A stretch of 64,000 nt of DNA, taken from the NCBI RefSeq assembly GCF_003797835.1, contig NZ_RKMF01000009.1, positions 106,731 to 170,730 on the forward strand, written 5' to 3'. Below, piece by piece: positions 44,283 to 52,634 of the stretch. Within the stretch, counting starts at the first letter, position 1; each line of letters opens with the position of its first letter. The notes under the pieces are model-generated. The model ran no database searches and had not been told where the DNA came from. It saw only the letters and a list, made by a program, of their open reading frames with translations. The DNA comes from Kocuria soli. Lineage in GTDB: Bacteria; Actinomycetota; Actinomycetes; Actinomycetales; Micrococcaceae. A program made the translations under genes and the position numbers.

Positions 44283-44965
44283 GGGGTCTCCTTCTGACTC
44301 TTGATGTAGCTGCGCAGGGTGTTCGTGCGGTGTTCCCGCGCGGCCTGTTCGATCTGGTGGGCGGGGGCGCCGGACTCGATGAGGTCGATGATCTGGTCGT
44401 GTTCGGCCACGGATTCACGGGCGCGGTCCGGGACGAAGGTGAACGTCGAGTCCCGAAGGTGCCCCAGTCGCTCCCATTCGGCGTCCACGAGTTCGTTGAG
44501 CCGGGCGTTGGGGCAGCGGTCGAAGAGCACCCGGTGGAACGCGTGGTTGGTCTCCGTGAACACGTGCGGATCGAAATCGTCCAGGGATGCGGCCATCCGG
44601 GCGTTGAGCTCCTTGGCCCTGACCAGGTCCTCGGCCTCCACGTGCGGGGCCGCGAGCGCCGTGGCGGCACCTTCCAGGATTCCCAGGGACTCCATCGAGT
44701 CCTGGTACCGCGACTCGTCGACCATGGACACGTGCGCCCCGACGTTGCGGGTGAAGGTGACCAGGCCTTCGGCCTCGAGCTGACGGATGGCTTCACGCAC
44801 CGGGACCACACTCATGTCCAACGCGGTGGCGATCGTGCTGAGCACGAGCCGGTACCCGGGAGCGAATTCCTGGGTGGAGATGCGCTCCTTGATCCAGTGG
44901 TACGCCGTCTGCGCCTTGCTCAGACCGGCATCGGGCTGCTGGGTCTCAGTTGCGTTCGGTGCCAT
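44279..44965 (-). CDS. GntR-family (FCD subgroup) transcriptional regulator
   Basis: 228 residues from the ATG at 44965 with AAGGAG 6 bases upstream. The winged helix (YHWIKERISTQEFAPGYRLVLSTIATALDMSVVPVREAIRQLEAEGLVTFTRNVGAHVS) is followed by an all-helical FCD ligand domain with the metal/ligand histidines HVFTETNHAFHRVLFD and AEHDQIIDLI. It sits inside the hpa operon, overlapping both neighbours, and likely senses an intermediate of the route. The GTATATGATCC palindromes nearby are candidate operators. Confidence 0.9.
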   Translation of the reverse strand: MAPNATETQQPDAGLSKAQTAYHWIKERISTQEFAPGYRLVLSTIATALDMSVVPVREAIRQLEAEGLVTFTRNVGAHVSMVDESRYQDSMESLGILEGAATALAAPHVEAEDLVRAKELNARMAASLDDFDPHVFTETNHAFHRVLFDRCPNARLNELVDAEWERLGHLRDSTFTFVPDRARESVAEHDQIIDLIESGAPAHQIEQAAREHRTNTLRSYIKSQKETP

Positions 44966-46535
44966 CGCCGACTCCTTCCGCAGAATTGGTCGGAAGGTTG
45001 CCGGCAAGGTCGGCCGGAGAGTCGGCCCCGTGGTTCGGCGCCGGGTTCTCGGCCAGCCATTCCTGAAACTTCTGCTTCCACTCACCGGTGGGCGGGAACA
45101 GGCCGTCCACGGGGTTGCCTTCGGCCACGCGGTCGAAGACCCACGAGTCCTCGTGCTCCTTCGCCAGGGCTTCGTCGGCCACTTCTTCGGCCAGGGCCCG
45201 AGGAATGACGACGACGCCGTCGTCGTCCCCCACGATCACGTCCCCCGGGATCACCGTGGCGTTGCCGCAAGCCACCGCCACGTCCGATTCCCACGGCACG
45301 TGCTTGCGTCCCAGGACGGCCGGGTTGCTGGTCTGGGAGAACACCGGCAGGCCGATCTCCAGCACGGCCGCGCTGTCCCGGACACCGCCGTCGGTGACCA
45401 CCCCGGCGGCACCATTGGCCTTGGCCCGAAGCGCCAGGATGTCGCCCAGGGTTCCCGACCCTGGTTCGTTGCGCGCCTCGATGACCAACACCTCGCCGGG
45501 TCGGACGGCGTCGAAGGCACGCTTCTGCGCGTTGTAGCCACCACCGTGGGACTTGAAGAGGTCTTCGCGGCCGGGCAGGAACCGCAGTGTCTTGGCTGTG
45601 CCGACCATCTTGGTCCCGGGCGCGCCGGGGTACACGTTCTCGATGACCACCTGGTTCAGACCGCGCTTGCGAAGCTGCGCGGACAGCCCCGCGGTGGGCG
45701 CCGCCATGAGCTTGTTCCGCAGCGCCTGAGGGAGGTCAGCGGCGTCGTCTGCGGCGTCCTGGGCTGGCGTGGGGCCCAGCCCGGCAGCCTCCCGCGATCC
45801 CCAGGCGTCTTCGCGCTGGGCGTCGTCGACCTGCGGTGTGGTGCCGAGTGCCGGGTCGAAATCGCCCGGGCCCTCGACCACCGTGGTCCGCAGCCGGCCC
45901 GAACTCGGGGCCCCGGGAGCGGTCGGGGCATCGACCTCCACCTCGACGACGTCGCCGGGCACCATCACGGAGGAACCGGCCGGGGTGCCCGTGAGAATCA
46001 CGTCACCGGTGTTCAGGGTCATGTGCTGGGAGAGATCTGCGACGAACTGGGCCAGCGGGAAGATCAGCTGCGCCTCCCCCGTGGTGTCCTCCTGGACGAG
46101 TTCGCCGTTGACCCAGGTGCGGACCCGCAGACCGGCGGGATCCACGGTGCGGGCGTCGATCAGCTCCGGGCCGATCGGGGTGTACCCGTCACGACCTTTG
46201 GAGCGGAGGTTCGAGCCCTTGTCGGGGGCTCGGTAGTCGTAGATGCCCAGGTCGTTGGACGCCGTCACGGCCGCCACGTGGTCCCACGCCTCGGCCAGCG
46301 GGACGTTGCGGGCAGGTTCGCCGATCACCAAGGCGATCTCGCCTTCGAACGCGAGCAGCTCGGTTCCGGCCGGGCGTTCGACGGTTCCTTCCGAACCCGA
46401 GACCGAGCTGTTGGTCTTGAGGAAGTAGGACGGTTGGGCGGGTTTGCGCCCGCGCTGGGCCGCCCGTGACTCGTAGGCCACATGGACCGCGATCACTTTG
46501 CCCGGGTTCACGGGTGCCGCAGGATTGCTCGCCAT
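44946..46535 (-). CDS. fumarylacetoacetate hydrolase-like domain fused to an RraA-like aldolase/decarboxylase domain
   Basis: 529 residues from the ATG at 46535 (AAAGG upstream). Residues 15-225 are FAH/HpaG-like (FEGEIALVIGEPARN, SNDLGIYDYR, KGRDGYTPIGPELI, LNTGDVILTGTPAGSSVMVPGDVVEVEV). An acidic linker leads to an RraA-like domain at 270-475 with GTLGDILALRAKA, GVVTDGGVRDSAA and GDVIVGDDDGVVVIP; the catalytic G-D and R-D pairs are intact. E. coli HpaG instead has two FAH halves for decarboxylation and isomerisation. Here the RraA part may perform one of these, most simply the decarboxylation. First enzyme gene of the operon. Confidence 0.88.
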   Translation of the reverse strand: MASNPAAPVNPGKVIAVHVAYESRAAQRGRKPAQPSYFLKTNSSVSGSEGTVERPAGTELLAFEGEIALVIGEPARNVPLAEAWDHVAAVTASNDLGIYDYRAPDKGSNLRSKGRDGYTPIGPELIDARTVDPAGLRVRTWVNGELVQEDTTGEAQLIFPLAQFVADLSQHMTLNTGDVILTGTPAGSSVMVPGDVVEVEVDAPTAPGAPSSGRLRTTVVEGPGDFDPALGTTPQVDDAQREDAWGSREAAGLGPTPAQDAADDAADLPQALRNKLMAAPTAGLSAQLRKRGLNQVVIENVYPGAPGTKMVGTAKTLRFLPGREDLFKSHGGGYNAQKRAFDAVRPGEVLVIEARNEPGSGTLGDILALRAKANGAAGVVTDGGVRDSAAVLEIGLPVFSQTSNPAVLGRKHVPWESDVAVACGNATVIPGDVIVGDDDGVVVIPRALAEEVADEALAKEHEDSWVFDRVAEGNPVDGLFPPTGEWKQKFQEWLAENPAPNHGADSPADLAGNLPTNSAEGVGDGTERN

Positions 46536-46556
46536 GTCAAACCTTTCCACGCTGGG

Positions 46557-47411
46557 TCAGAGCCTCTGATTCCGGATCGTATATGATCCTGGAAGGGTCA
46601 ACAAGTAGCCTGGCTCACTTTCTCCGAGGGCGTGACGGACACCGGCCACGACCTCGTGCAGCCTCTCCGCGATCCCCCCGGCCCCCACCGGCGGCCCCAC
46701 GAAGAGCGCAGCGACCGACGCCGCACGACCGTCCGGCAGTGCCAGAGGAACCGCAACCGCGCCCAGACCGGGGATCACTTCGTCCGTGGATTCGGCCCAG
46801 CCCCGCCCCCGAACGCGCTCCACCTCGTGTTTCAGATCCTCCGACCCGATGCCCGACTCCGAATCAACCGGCCACAGGTCATCGGACAAGGCCGCCAGGA
46901 CGGCTCGCCCGCTGGCTCCGCGCGTCAGTGAGTGGCGCGTACCGGGACGCTGGGCCACCACGGCCACCGCTCGCGGAGGCTCGACGCTGGCAAAGGTGAC
47001 ACACTCCGCGTCCTCCCGGAGCGCGACGAAGCACGTGAGCCCCAGATCCTCACTCGCGCGCGTCAGTTCAGGAACGACGATCGCCCGGAGATCCACTTCC
47101 ACCCGTGAGGCCAAGGCGGCCAGCCCCACCCCCAGACTCAACTGTCCGGATGCTCCGCGCTGCACCAGACCGTGCGCTTCGAGCGTTCGGATCAACCTGT
47201 ACGCAACCGATCGGTGCACCCCCAGCTGGGCCGCCACCTCGTCGATGGCCAACGGGCCACCGGCCTCCGCCAGCACCTCGAGGATGCGGATGCCTCGACT
47301 GAGGGTCTGCGACCCCACGGCAGCCTGCCCTTTGGGCGCGCTCGCGCGAACCTCGTCCTCGGGCAATCCCGCCCGGGCCTGCGGCGTCGTCACGCTTGTC
47401 GTTCTCGGCAC
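46557..47411 (-). CDS. IclR-family transcriptional regulator
   Basis: 284 residues from the GTG at 47411, chosen for GGAGG 5 bases upstream; a GTG at 47438 lacks a usable ribosome site. The N-terminal winged helix (SQTLSRGIRILEVLAEAGGPLAIDEVAAQLGVHRSVAYRLIRTLEAHGLVQ) is followed by the IclR effector domain (LTCFVALREDAECVTFASVEPP, SLTRGASGRAVLAAL, GWAESTDEVIPGLGAVAVPL). It is divergent from the monooxygenase gene, and a PcaR-like site lies between. It likely activates or represses the upper part of the route. Confidence 0.9.
   Translation of the reverse strand: MPRTTSVTTPQARAGLPEDEVRASAPKGQAAVGSQTLSRGIRILEVLAEAGGPLAIDEVAAQLGVHRSVAYRLIRTLEAHGLVQRGASGQLSLGVGLAALASRVEVDLRAIVVPELTRASEDLGLTCFVALREDAECVTFASVEPPRAVAVVAQRPGTRHSLTRGASGRAVLAALSDDLWPVDSESGIGSEDLKHEVERVRGRGWAESTDEVIPGLGAVAVPLALPDGRAASVAALFVGPPVGAGGIAERLHEVVAGVRHALGESEPGYLLTLPGSYTIRNQRL
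46574..46589. promoter_or_regulatory. operator-like palindrome before the FAH-RraA gene
   Basis: GGATCGTATATGATCC has 5-base inverted arms (GGATC and GATCC) around GTATAT. It lies 38 bases upstream of the FAH-RraA start, inside the 3' end of the IclR gene. The 12-base core CGTATATGATCC recurs at 47451-47462. The form resembles operators of GntR/FCD regulators, one of which is encoded two genes downstream. Confidence 0.6.
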
Positions 47412-47446
47412 TTCGTCCTCCGTCGTGACCCTTGTCACCCCTCGGT

Positions 47447-47467
47447 GAACCGTATATGATCCAGTTC
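47447..47467. promoter_or_regulatory. second operator-like site in the iclR/monooxygenase gap
   Basis: The core CGTATATGATCC at 47451-47462 is identical over 12 bases to the site at 46574. It is flanked by GAAC and GTTC, forming a wider inverted repeat. It lies 36 bases upstream of the IclR start and 65 bases before the monooxygenase start. Confidence 0.6.
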
Positions 47468-47490
47468 ACAATTCGATATCTGACAATGAT

Positions 47491-47505
47491 GTTCCATTAT
47501 CGAAC
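47491..47505. promoter_or_regulatory. IclR-type operator (PcaR/PobR-like box)
   Basis: Read on the minus strand it is GTTCGATAATGGAAC, an inverted repeat (GTTC/GAAC) matching the PcaR/PcaU/PobR box GTTCGATAATCGCAC at 13 of 15 bases. It is AT-rich and lies 27 bases before the monooxygenase ATG. The IclR regulator encoded divergently is the obvious candidate to bind it. Confidence 0.62.
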
Positions 47506-47531
47506 CTGAACTTTCAAGGGGTGCAGCCCGC

Positions 47532-49433
47532 ATGACCATGCAGTTCCATCACCACGGATACGTGTCCACGGACCCGCGCGTTCAGCCCGCAGCCGGGAAC
47601 GGCGTCGATCGGCCCACCGAGCTGCCCGATCAGATGGACGTGCTGGTCGTCGGCACGGGCCCCGCCGGAATGATCACGGCGGCCCAGCTCTCGCAGTTCC
47701 CGAACGTCAACACCCGCATCATCGAGAAGCGTCCCCACCGCCTGGAGATCGGCCAGGCCGACGGAATCCAGGCCCGCAGCGTGGAGACCTTCCAGGCCTT
47801 CGGATTCGCCAACCGGCTGATCGACGAGGCGTACCACATCACCGAGATGAACTTCTGGAAGCCCGATCCCGCGGACCCCGCAAAGATCGTCCGCACGGCC
47901 CGCACCAAGGACGACCCCAACGGTGTGAGCGAGTTCCCCCACCTGATCGTCAACCAGGCCCGCATCCTGGACTACTTCGCGGAGTTCTCCCTGCTCTCCC
48001 CCGGCCGCGTGGAACCGGACTACGGGATCGAGTTCGTGGACCTGACGGTTCACCCGGACGGCGAGTACCCCGTGGAGGTCCGGGTTCGCCACACCGCCGG
48101 CGAGCGCGAAGGTGAGGAGCGCACCGTGCGCGCCAAGTACGTCGTCGGTTCCGACGGCGCCCGTTCCGGCGTCCGCACCTCCATCGGGCGCAAGCTCTCC
48201 GGCGACCAGGCCAACCACGCGTGGGGCGTCATGGACGTCCTGGCCGTCACCGATTTCCCGGACATCCGCACCAAGTGCGCCATCCAGTCCCAGTCCGGCG
48301 GCTCCATCCTGTTGATCCCCCGCGAAGGCGGGCACCTCTTCCGCATGTACGTGGACCTCGGCGAAGTTCCGTTGGAAGGCAGTGCCGCCGTTCGCGCGAC
48401 CACCATCGAAGAGATCATCGAACGCGCCAACAAGATCATGGCCCCGTACACGGTGGACGTGAAGAACGTGGCCTGGCACAGCGTGTACGAGGTGGGACAC
48501 CGGCTGACCGACGCGTTCGACGACGTCGGAGACGCCGACACCGACATCGACTCCCCCACCCGCACACCGCGCGTCTTCATCACCGGCGACGCCTGCCACA
48601 CCCACTCCGCCAAGGCCGGTCAGGGCATGAACGTGTCCATGCAGGACGGGTGGAACCTGGCTTGGAAGCTCGGACACGTCGTCGAAGGCCGATCCCCCGA
48701 ATCCCTGCTGCGGACCTACTCGGGTGAACGGCAGGTGATCGCCAAGAACCTCATCGACTTCGACAAGGAATGGTCCACCTTGATGGCCACCAAGCCCGAG
48801 GACCTGGAAGACCCCTCCTACCTCGAGGACTTCTACGTCAAGACGGCCGAATTCCCCGCAGGTTTCATGACCGAGTACCAGCCGTCCATGATCACCGGTG
48901 ACACCGAGCACCAGGACCTGGCAACGGGCTACCCGGTCGGCAAGCGCTTCAAGTCCGCGCGAGTCGCCCGCGTGTGTGACACGAACCCGCTGCACCTGGG
49001 TCACCAGGCCGTTGCCGACGGCCGCTGGCGCATCTACGTCTTTGCCGACGCCCAGAACACGGCCGCGCAGGAGTTCGGCGAATGGTTGGGCACCTCCCCC
49101 GACTCCCCCGTGGTCGCCCACACCGCCGGCTTCGGCACCGCGGGTCAGGACGACGACGCCCTGTTCGACGCGCGGGTGATCTACCAGCAGCCGCACGAAG
49201 AGGTGGACATCAGCACTGTCCCCGCGGTATTCAAGCCGAAGGTGGGGCCGTTCGACCTGCACACGTGGGAGAAGGTCTACGCGACCCTGCCGGAGGAGGA
49301 CATCTTCGAGGAGCGCGGCATCTCGCGCGAGGGCGCCGTCGTCGTCGTTCGCCCGGACCAGTACGTGGCAGCGGTGCTGCCGCTGACGGACAAGACCGCC
49401 CTGACGGAGTTCTTCAAGCCGATCTTCCGGTAG
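47532..49433 (+). CDS. FAD-dependent aromatic monooxygenase (phenol hydroxylase/MobA type)
   Basis: 633 residues, the size of 3-hydroxybenzoate 4-monooxygenase and phenol 2-monooxygenase. The FAD motif is VLVVGTGPAGMITAAQLSQ, with EKRPHRLEIGQADGIQARSVE, the DG motif (VGSDGARSGVR), and GDACHTHSAKAGQGMNVSMQDGWNLAWKL. A C-terminal thioredoxin-like domain follows (GKRFKSARVAR, RWRIYVFAD, VVRPDQYVA). In this cluster the likely reaction is ring hydroxylation of hydroxyphenylacetate to homoprotocatechuate. The substrate is inferred from neighbours only. Confidence 0.88.
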   Translation: MTMQFHHHGYVSTDPRVQPAAGNGVDRPTELPDQMDVLVVGTGPAGMITAAQLSQFPNVNTRIIEKRPHRLEIGQADGIQARSVETFQAFGFANRLIDEAYHITEMNFWKPDPADPAKIVRTARTKDDPNGVSEFPHLIVNQARILDYFAEFSLLSPGRVEPDYGIEFVDLTVHPDGEYPVEVRVRHTAGEREGEERTVRAKYVVGSDGARSGVRTSIGRKLSGDQANHAWGVMDVLAVTDFPDIRTKCAIQSQSGGSILLIPREGGHLFRMYVDLGEVPLEGSAAVRATTIEEIIERANKIMAPYTVDVKNVAWHSVYEVGHRLTDAFDDVGDADTDIDSPTRTPRVFITGDACHTHSAKAGQGMNVSMQDGWNLAWKLGHVVEGRSPESLLRTYSGERQVIAKNLIDFDKEWSTLMATKPEDLEDPSYLEDFYVKTAEFPAGFMTEYQPSMITGDTEHQDLATGYPVGKRFKSARVARVCDTNPLHLGHQAVADGRWRIYVFADAQNTAAQEFGEWLGTSPDSPVVAHTAGFGTAGQDDDALFDARVIYQQPHEEVDISTVPAVFKPKVGPFDLHTWEKVYATLPEEDIFEERGISREGAVVVVRPDQYVAAVLPLTDKTALTEFFKPIFR

Positions 49434-49439
49434 CCCCTC

Positions 49440-49502
49440 CCGCCGAACCCTCGCGAAACTCGCCCTTCACCCCCTGAAGCGCGAGTTTCGCGAGGGTTCG
49501 GC
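49440..49502. repeat. long hairpin repeat, copy C
   Basis: Arms 49440-49462 and about 49482-49502 are the same core as the other copies and match perfectly over 21 bases. It begins 6 bases after the monooxygenase stop and could end that transcript before the permease gene. Confidence 0.9.
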
Positions 49503-49635
49503 CGTGTGGAGGGTGTGGAGGGTGCGCGTTCACGGCCAACCGGGGCGCGCTGGAACACAACACCGCACGGTGTGCCTTGGGTCACATTGGTGTCATCAGG
49601 AATTCGACACCTTCCCGCGCCACCTTGAGGTCACC

Positions 49636-51111
49636 ATGACGCAGAACCCCCAACCCGAACTGGCCCACCGCCACCTGTCGACCACCTCGCTGGTGTACAT
49701 GATCATTGCGGCCTCCGCCCCGCTGACCGTGCTGGCGGGCGGGGTTCCCACCAATTTCGCGGTCTCCGGTCTGCTGGGCGTGCCGGTCAGCTATCTGGTC
49801 CTGGGCGTGATCCTGGTGCTCTTCGCCGCCGGGTACGGAGCCATGAGCAGCCATGTGCAGAACGCCGGCGCGTTCTACGCCTACATCACCGAGGGCCTGG
49901 GCAATCGGCAGGGCATCGCGGCCGCGATCCTGGCCCTGGTCTCCTACAACATGATGCAGATCGGGCTCTACGGCCTGTTCGGCTTCGCCCTCTCCAACGC
50001 CCTGAGCACCTGGACCGGCCTGACGGTCCCCTGGTGGGCCGCAGCCGCTGTGGGCTGGGTGGTCGTCGGAGCCCTGGGCGTCAACAGCGTGGATCTCTCC
50101 GCCAAGGTTCTGGGCATCCTGGTGGGCCTGGAGTTCCTGGTGGTGATCGTGGTGAGCGTCCTGTCGATCGGCTCCGCACCAGAGGGTCTGTCCACCCAGA
50201 CCCTGCAGCCCGGCCAGTTCTTCACCACCGGCATCGGCGTGCTCCTGGCCTTCGGCATCGCCGCTTTCATGGGCTTCGAATCCGGCGCCATCTACTCCGA
50301 GGAGACCAAGGACCCCCGCCGCACGGTGGCCCGGGCCACGTACATCGCCGTGGGTGTGATCGCCCTGTTCTACGCCGCCTCCGCGTGGGCCTTCGCCATG
50401 GGTGTGGGGCCCTCGGCAATCATCGGAAAGTCCCAGGAGTTCGGACCGGACCTGCTGTTCGTCTGGCTCGCGGGCCATTCCCCCGTCCTGGCCGAGATCG
50501 CCAACATCCTGTTCATCACCAGCCTGTTGGCGGCCCTGATCGCCTTTCACAATGCCGCCGCCCGCTACTTCTTCGCCCTGGGCCGCTCGCACGTCCTCCC
50601 GCGCTACCTCAAGCGCTCGACGACGGCGGGTGCCCCCTGGGCCGGTTCCCTCACCCAGTCGGTGCTGGCGCTGGTGGTCGTCGCGGTCTTCGCCGTCGCC
50701 GGTATCGGACACGAACTGGGGCCGCTGTACCCGGTGATCACGCTGTTCACCTGGCTGACCAACGCGGCGGCATTCGGACTGGTGTTCCTGCTGGCGGTCA
50801 CCTCGATCGCCGTCGTCGTGTGGTTCGCGAAGGACCACCACGGGCACGGAGTGTGGACGCGCCTGATCGCACCGGGGCTCTCCGCCGTGGGCCTACTGGT
50901 CGTGGCCGGGCTGATCCTCTTCAATTTCGATCTCATGATCGGTGCGGAAGGCCCGTCGCTGCTGGTAGTGGTCATGCCGGGGATCATCATCGCCGCCGGC
51001 GCGCTGGGCCTGGTGTGGGGCGAAGTCATCCGCCGCCGGGATCCCTCCGGGTACCAGTCCATGCGCCACCAGGACCAGATCGACGAGGACGACGAATACG
51101 CCGTCCCCTGA
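49636..51111 (+). CDS. APC-family amino acid/amine permease
   Basis: 491 residues from the ATG at 49636 with TTGAGGT upstream. About twelve membrane segments are visible. The first helix has STTSLVYMIIAASAPLTVLAGGVPTNFAVSG and a conserved later block is FGIAAFMGFESGAIYSEETKDPRRTVARATY, both typical of APC transporters. The C-terminus is an acidic cytoplasmic tail. Located between the monooxygenase and amine oxidase genes, it probably imports the aromatic amine. It is 88 bases ahead of the oxidase gene. Confidence 0.88.
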   Translation: MTQNPQPELAHRHLSTTSLVYMIIAASAPLTVLAGGVPTNFAVSGLLGVPVSYLVLGVILVLFAAGYGAMSSHVQNAGAFYAYITEGLGNRQGIAAAILALVSYNMMQIGLYGLFGFALSNALSTWTGLTVPWWAAAAVGWVVVGALGVNSVDLSAKVLGILVGLEFLVVIVVSVLSIGSAPEGLSTQTLQPGQFFTTGIGVLLAFGIAAFMGFESGAIYSEETKDPRRTVARATYIAVGVIALFYAASAWAFAMGVGPSAIIGKSQEFGPDLLFVWLAGHSPVLAEIANILFITSLLAALIAFHNAAARYFFALGRSHVLPRYLKRSTTAGAPWAGSLTQSVLALVVVAVFAVAGIGHELGPLYPVITLFTWLTNAAAFGLVFLLAVTSIAVVVWFAKDHHGHGVWTRLIAPGLSAVGLLVVAGLILFNFDLMIGAEGPSLLVVVMPGIIIAAGALGLVWGEVIRRRDPSGYQSMRHQDQIDEDDEYAVP

Positions 51112-51199
51112 CCCGCAGCACCATGAACCGATGAACACCGGCCTGGCCGGACACCCAACCCCACCCACCGAACACCGAACCCACCGGAAGGACAAGAAC

Positions 51200-52555
51200 A
51201 TGGCTACCCCACACGCCGTCGTCGTAGGAGCAGGCTTTGCAGGCCTGGTCGCCGCGCGGGAACTGCAGACGGCAGGTATTGATGTCGAGATCGTGGAGGC
51301 CCGCGACCGCGTCGGCGGACGCGCCTGGACCGAGGACCGCATGGGCCATCCGCTGGAACTGGGCGCCACGTGGGTGCACTGGATGCAGCCACACATGTGG
51401 ACGGAGATAACGCGGTACGGGCAGAGCATCTTCCCCAGCCCCGTGAGCGACCGCGCGTACTGGATCACCGACGGCCAACTCAAGGAAGGGTCGGAGGCCC
51501 AGGTGGACGCGATGCTCGAGCGCCCCATGGCCAAGATCTTCGAAGGCTCCCGGGAGTTCTTCCCCAACCCCCACGACCCCCTGCACGTCCTGTCCGAGGA
51601 CTTCACCGGCCCGGCCGAGGTCCGCGAGCGCTTCCTGGCCTTCGACGACCAGAGTCCGTTGGACGCCCTGCGCAATGGTGAGTTCACGCAGGAGGAGATC
51701 GACCTGTGCGACTCGTACTGGTCGGCGGGCTACATCGGCGACCCGCACAACGGTTCGGCCCTCATGGCCAAGCAGTGGGTGGCGCTCTCCGATCATCGGC
51801 TACCCCTGCTGGACGAACAGACGTTGCGGTTCAAACTGACCAACGGCATGCGCGGGGTCTACCAGAACATGGCCGCCGACCTGCGGTGCCCCATCCGGTT
51901 GTCCACGCCCGTGCGCAAGATCGAACACAGCGGTTCGGGCGCCACGGTCACCCTGGAATCCGGGGAGACGATCGCCGCGGACGCCGTGATCGTGACCGTT
52001 CCCGTGGGGGCTTTGGGGACCATCGAGTTCGAGCCTCGGCTGGCCCAGGCCATGCAGCGGATCGTGGACCAGAAGTGGAACTCCACCGGGGCCAAGATCT
52101 GGATCAAGATCCGCGGTCACCACAACATCTTCGGCTACGCCCCCACCCCGGCCAAGGCCGCCATGATCCGCAGCGAGTACTTCCTGGATCCACAGAACCC
52201 CGAGGATCCCGACGACGAGGGCTCGACCATCGCGGTCAGCTTCGGCTCCCATCACGACCGTGTGGACGTCAACGACCCCGCCTCCGCTCAGGAGATCGTG
52301 AATCAATGGCGCCCGGACCTGGAGGTCATCGACTGCACCGGTCACGACTGGGTGGCGGACAAGTGGAGCGGCCAGGCATGGGCCACGCTCAAGAAGGGCC
52401 AGTTCACCAACGGCTGGCACCACTTCGGTAACACGCAGACCCGCATGCATTTCGCGGGTGCTGACTGGGCAAAGGGCTGGCGCGGCGTGGTGGTCGAGGG
52501 TGCTCTGGAAACCGGGTTGACCACCGCCCGGCGGGTGATCCGAGAGCTGGCCTGA
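51200..52555 (+). CDS. flavin monoamine oxidase (tyramine-oxidase-like)
   Basis: 451 residues from the ATG at 51200 with GGAAGGA upstream. AVVVGAGFAGLVAARELQTAG binds FAD, followed by EARDRVGGRAWTE, LELGATWVHW, GGV-type PVGALGTIEFEP and the C-terminal HFAGADWAKGWRGVVVEGALETG. The cysteine used for covalent FAD in MAO A/B is absent, so FAD is probably non-covalent. It oxidatively deaminates an amine to an aldehyde with hydrogen peroxide. Neighbours suggest tyramine, dopamine or a similar phenylethylamine. Confidence 0.9.
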   Translation: MATPHAVVVGAGFAGLVAARELQTAGIDVEIVEARDRVGGRAWTEDRMGHPLELGATWVHWMQPHMWTEITRYGQSIFPSPVSDRAYWITDGQLKEGSEAQVDAMLERPMAKIFEGSREFFPNPHDPLHVLSEDFTGPAEVRERFLAFDDQSPLDALRNGEFTQEEIDLCDSYWSAGYIGDPHNGSALMAKQWVALSDHRLPLLDEQTLRFKLTNGMRGVYQNMAADLRCPIRLSTPVRKIEHSGSGATVTLESGETIAADAVIVTVPVGALGTIEFEPRLAQAMQRIVDQKWNSTGAKIWIKIRGHHNIFGYAPTPAKAAMIRSEYFLDPQNPEDPDDEGSTIAVSFGSHHDRVDVNDPASAQEIVNQWRPDLEVIDCTGHDWVADKWSGQAWATLKKGQFTNGWHHFGNTQTRMHFAGADWAKGWRGVVVEGALETGLTTARRVIRELA

Positions 52556-52599
52556 GCGACCGACACACAGGATTCACCCTGGATTCGCTGGGATTCATG

Positions 52600-52634
52600 G
52601 CGACGACGGCGGCCCACCGGGACGTCGTCGTCGC
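52600..52634. terminator. hairpin between the amine oxidase and AraC-type genes
   Basis: GCGACGACG (52600-52608) pairs with CGTCGTCGC (52626-52634). It lies between convergent genes, 45 bases past the oxidase stop and directly at the end of the regulator gene. Confidence 0.6.

Noticed and set aside
44787..46469. 560-codon open frame antisense to the FAH-RraA and GntR genes
   Set aside because: Composition is Gly/Arg/Val/His-rich without motifs; the minus-strand frames have clear family signatures.
47514..49262. 582-codon open frame antisense to the monooxygenase
   Set aside because: FAD-binding motifs lie on the plus strand; the antisense product is low-complexity.
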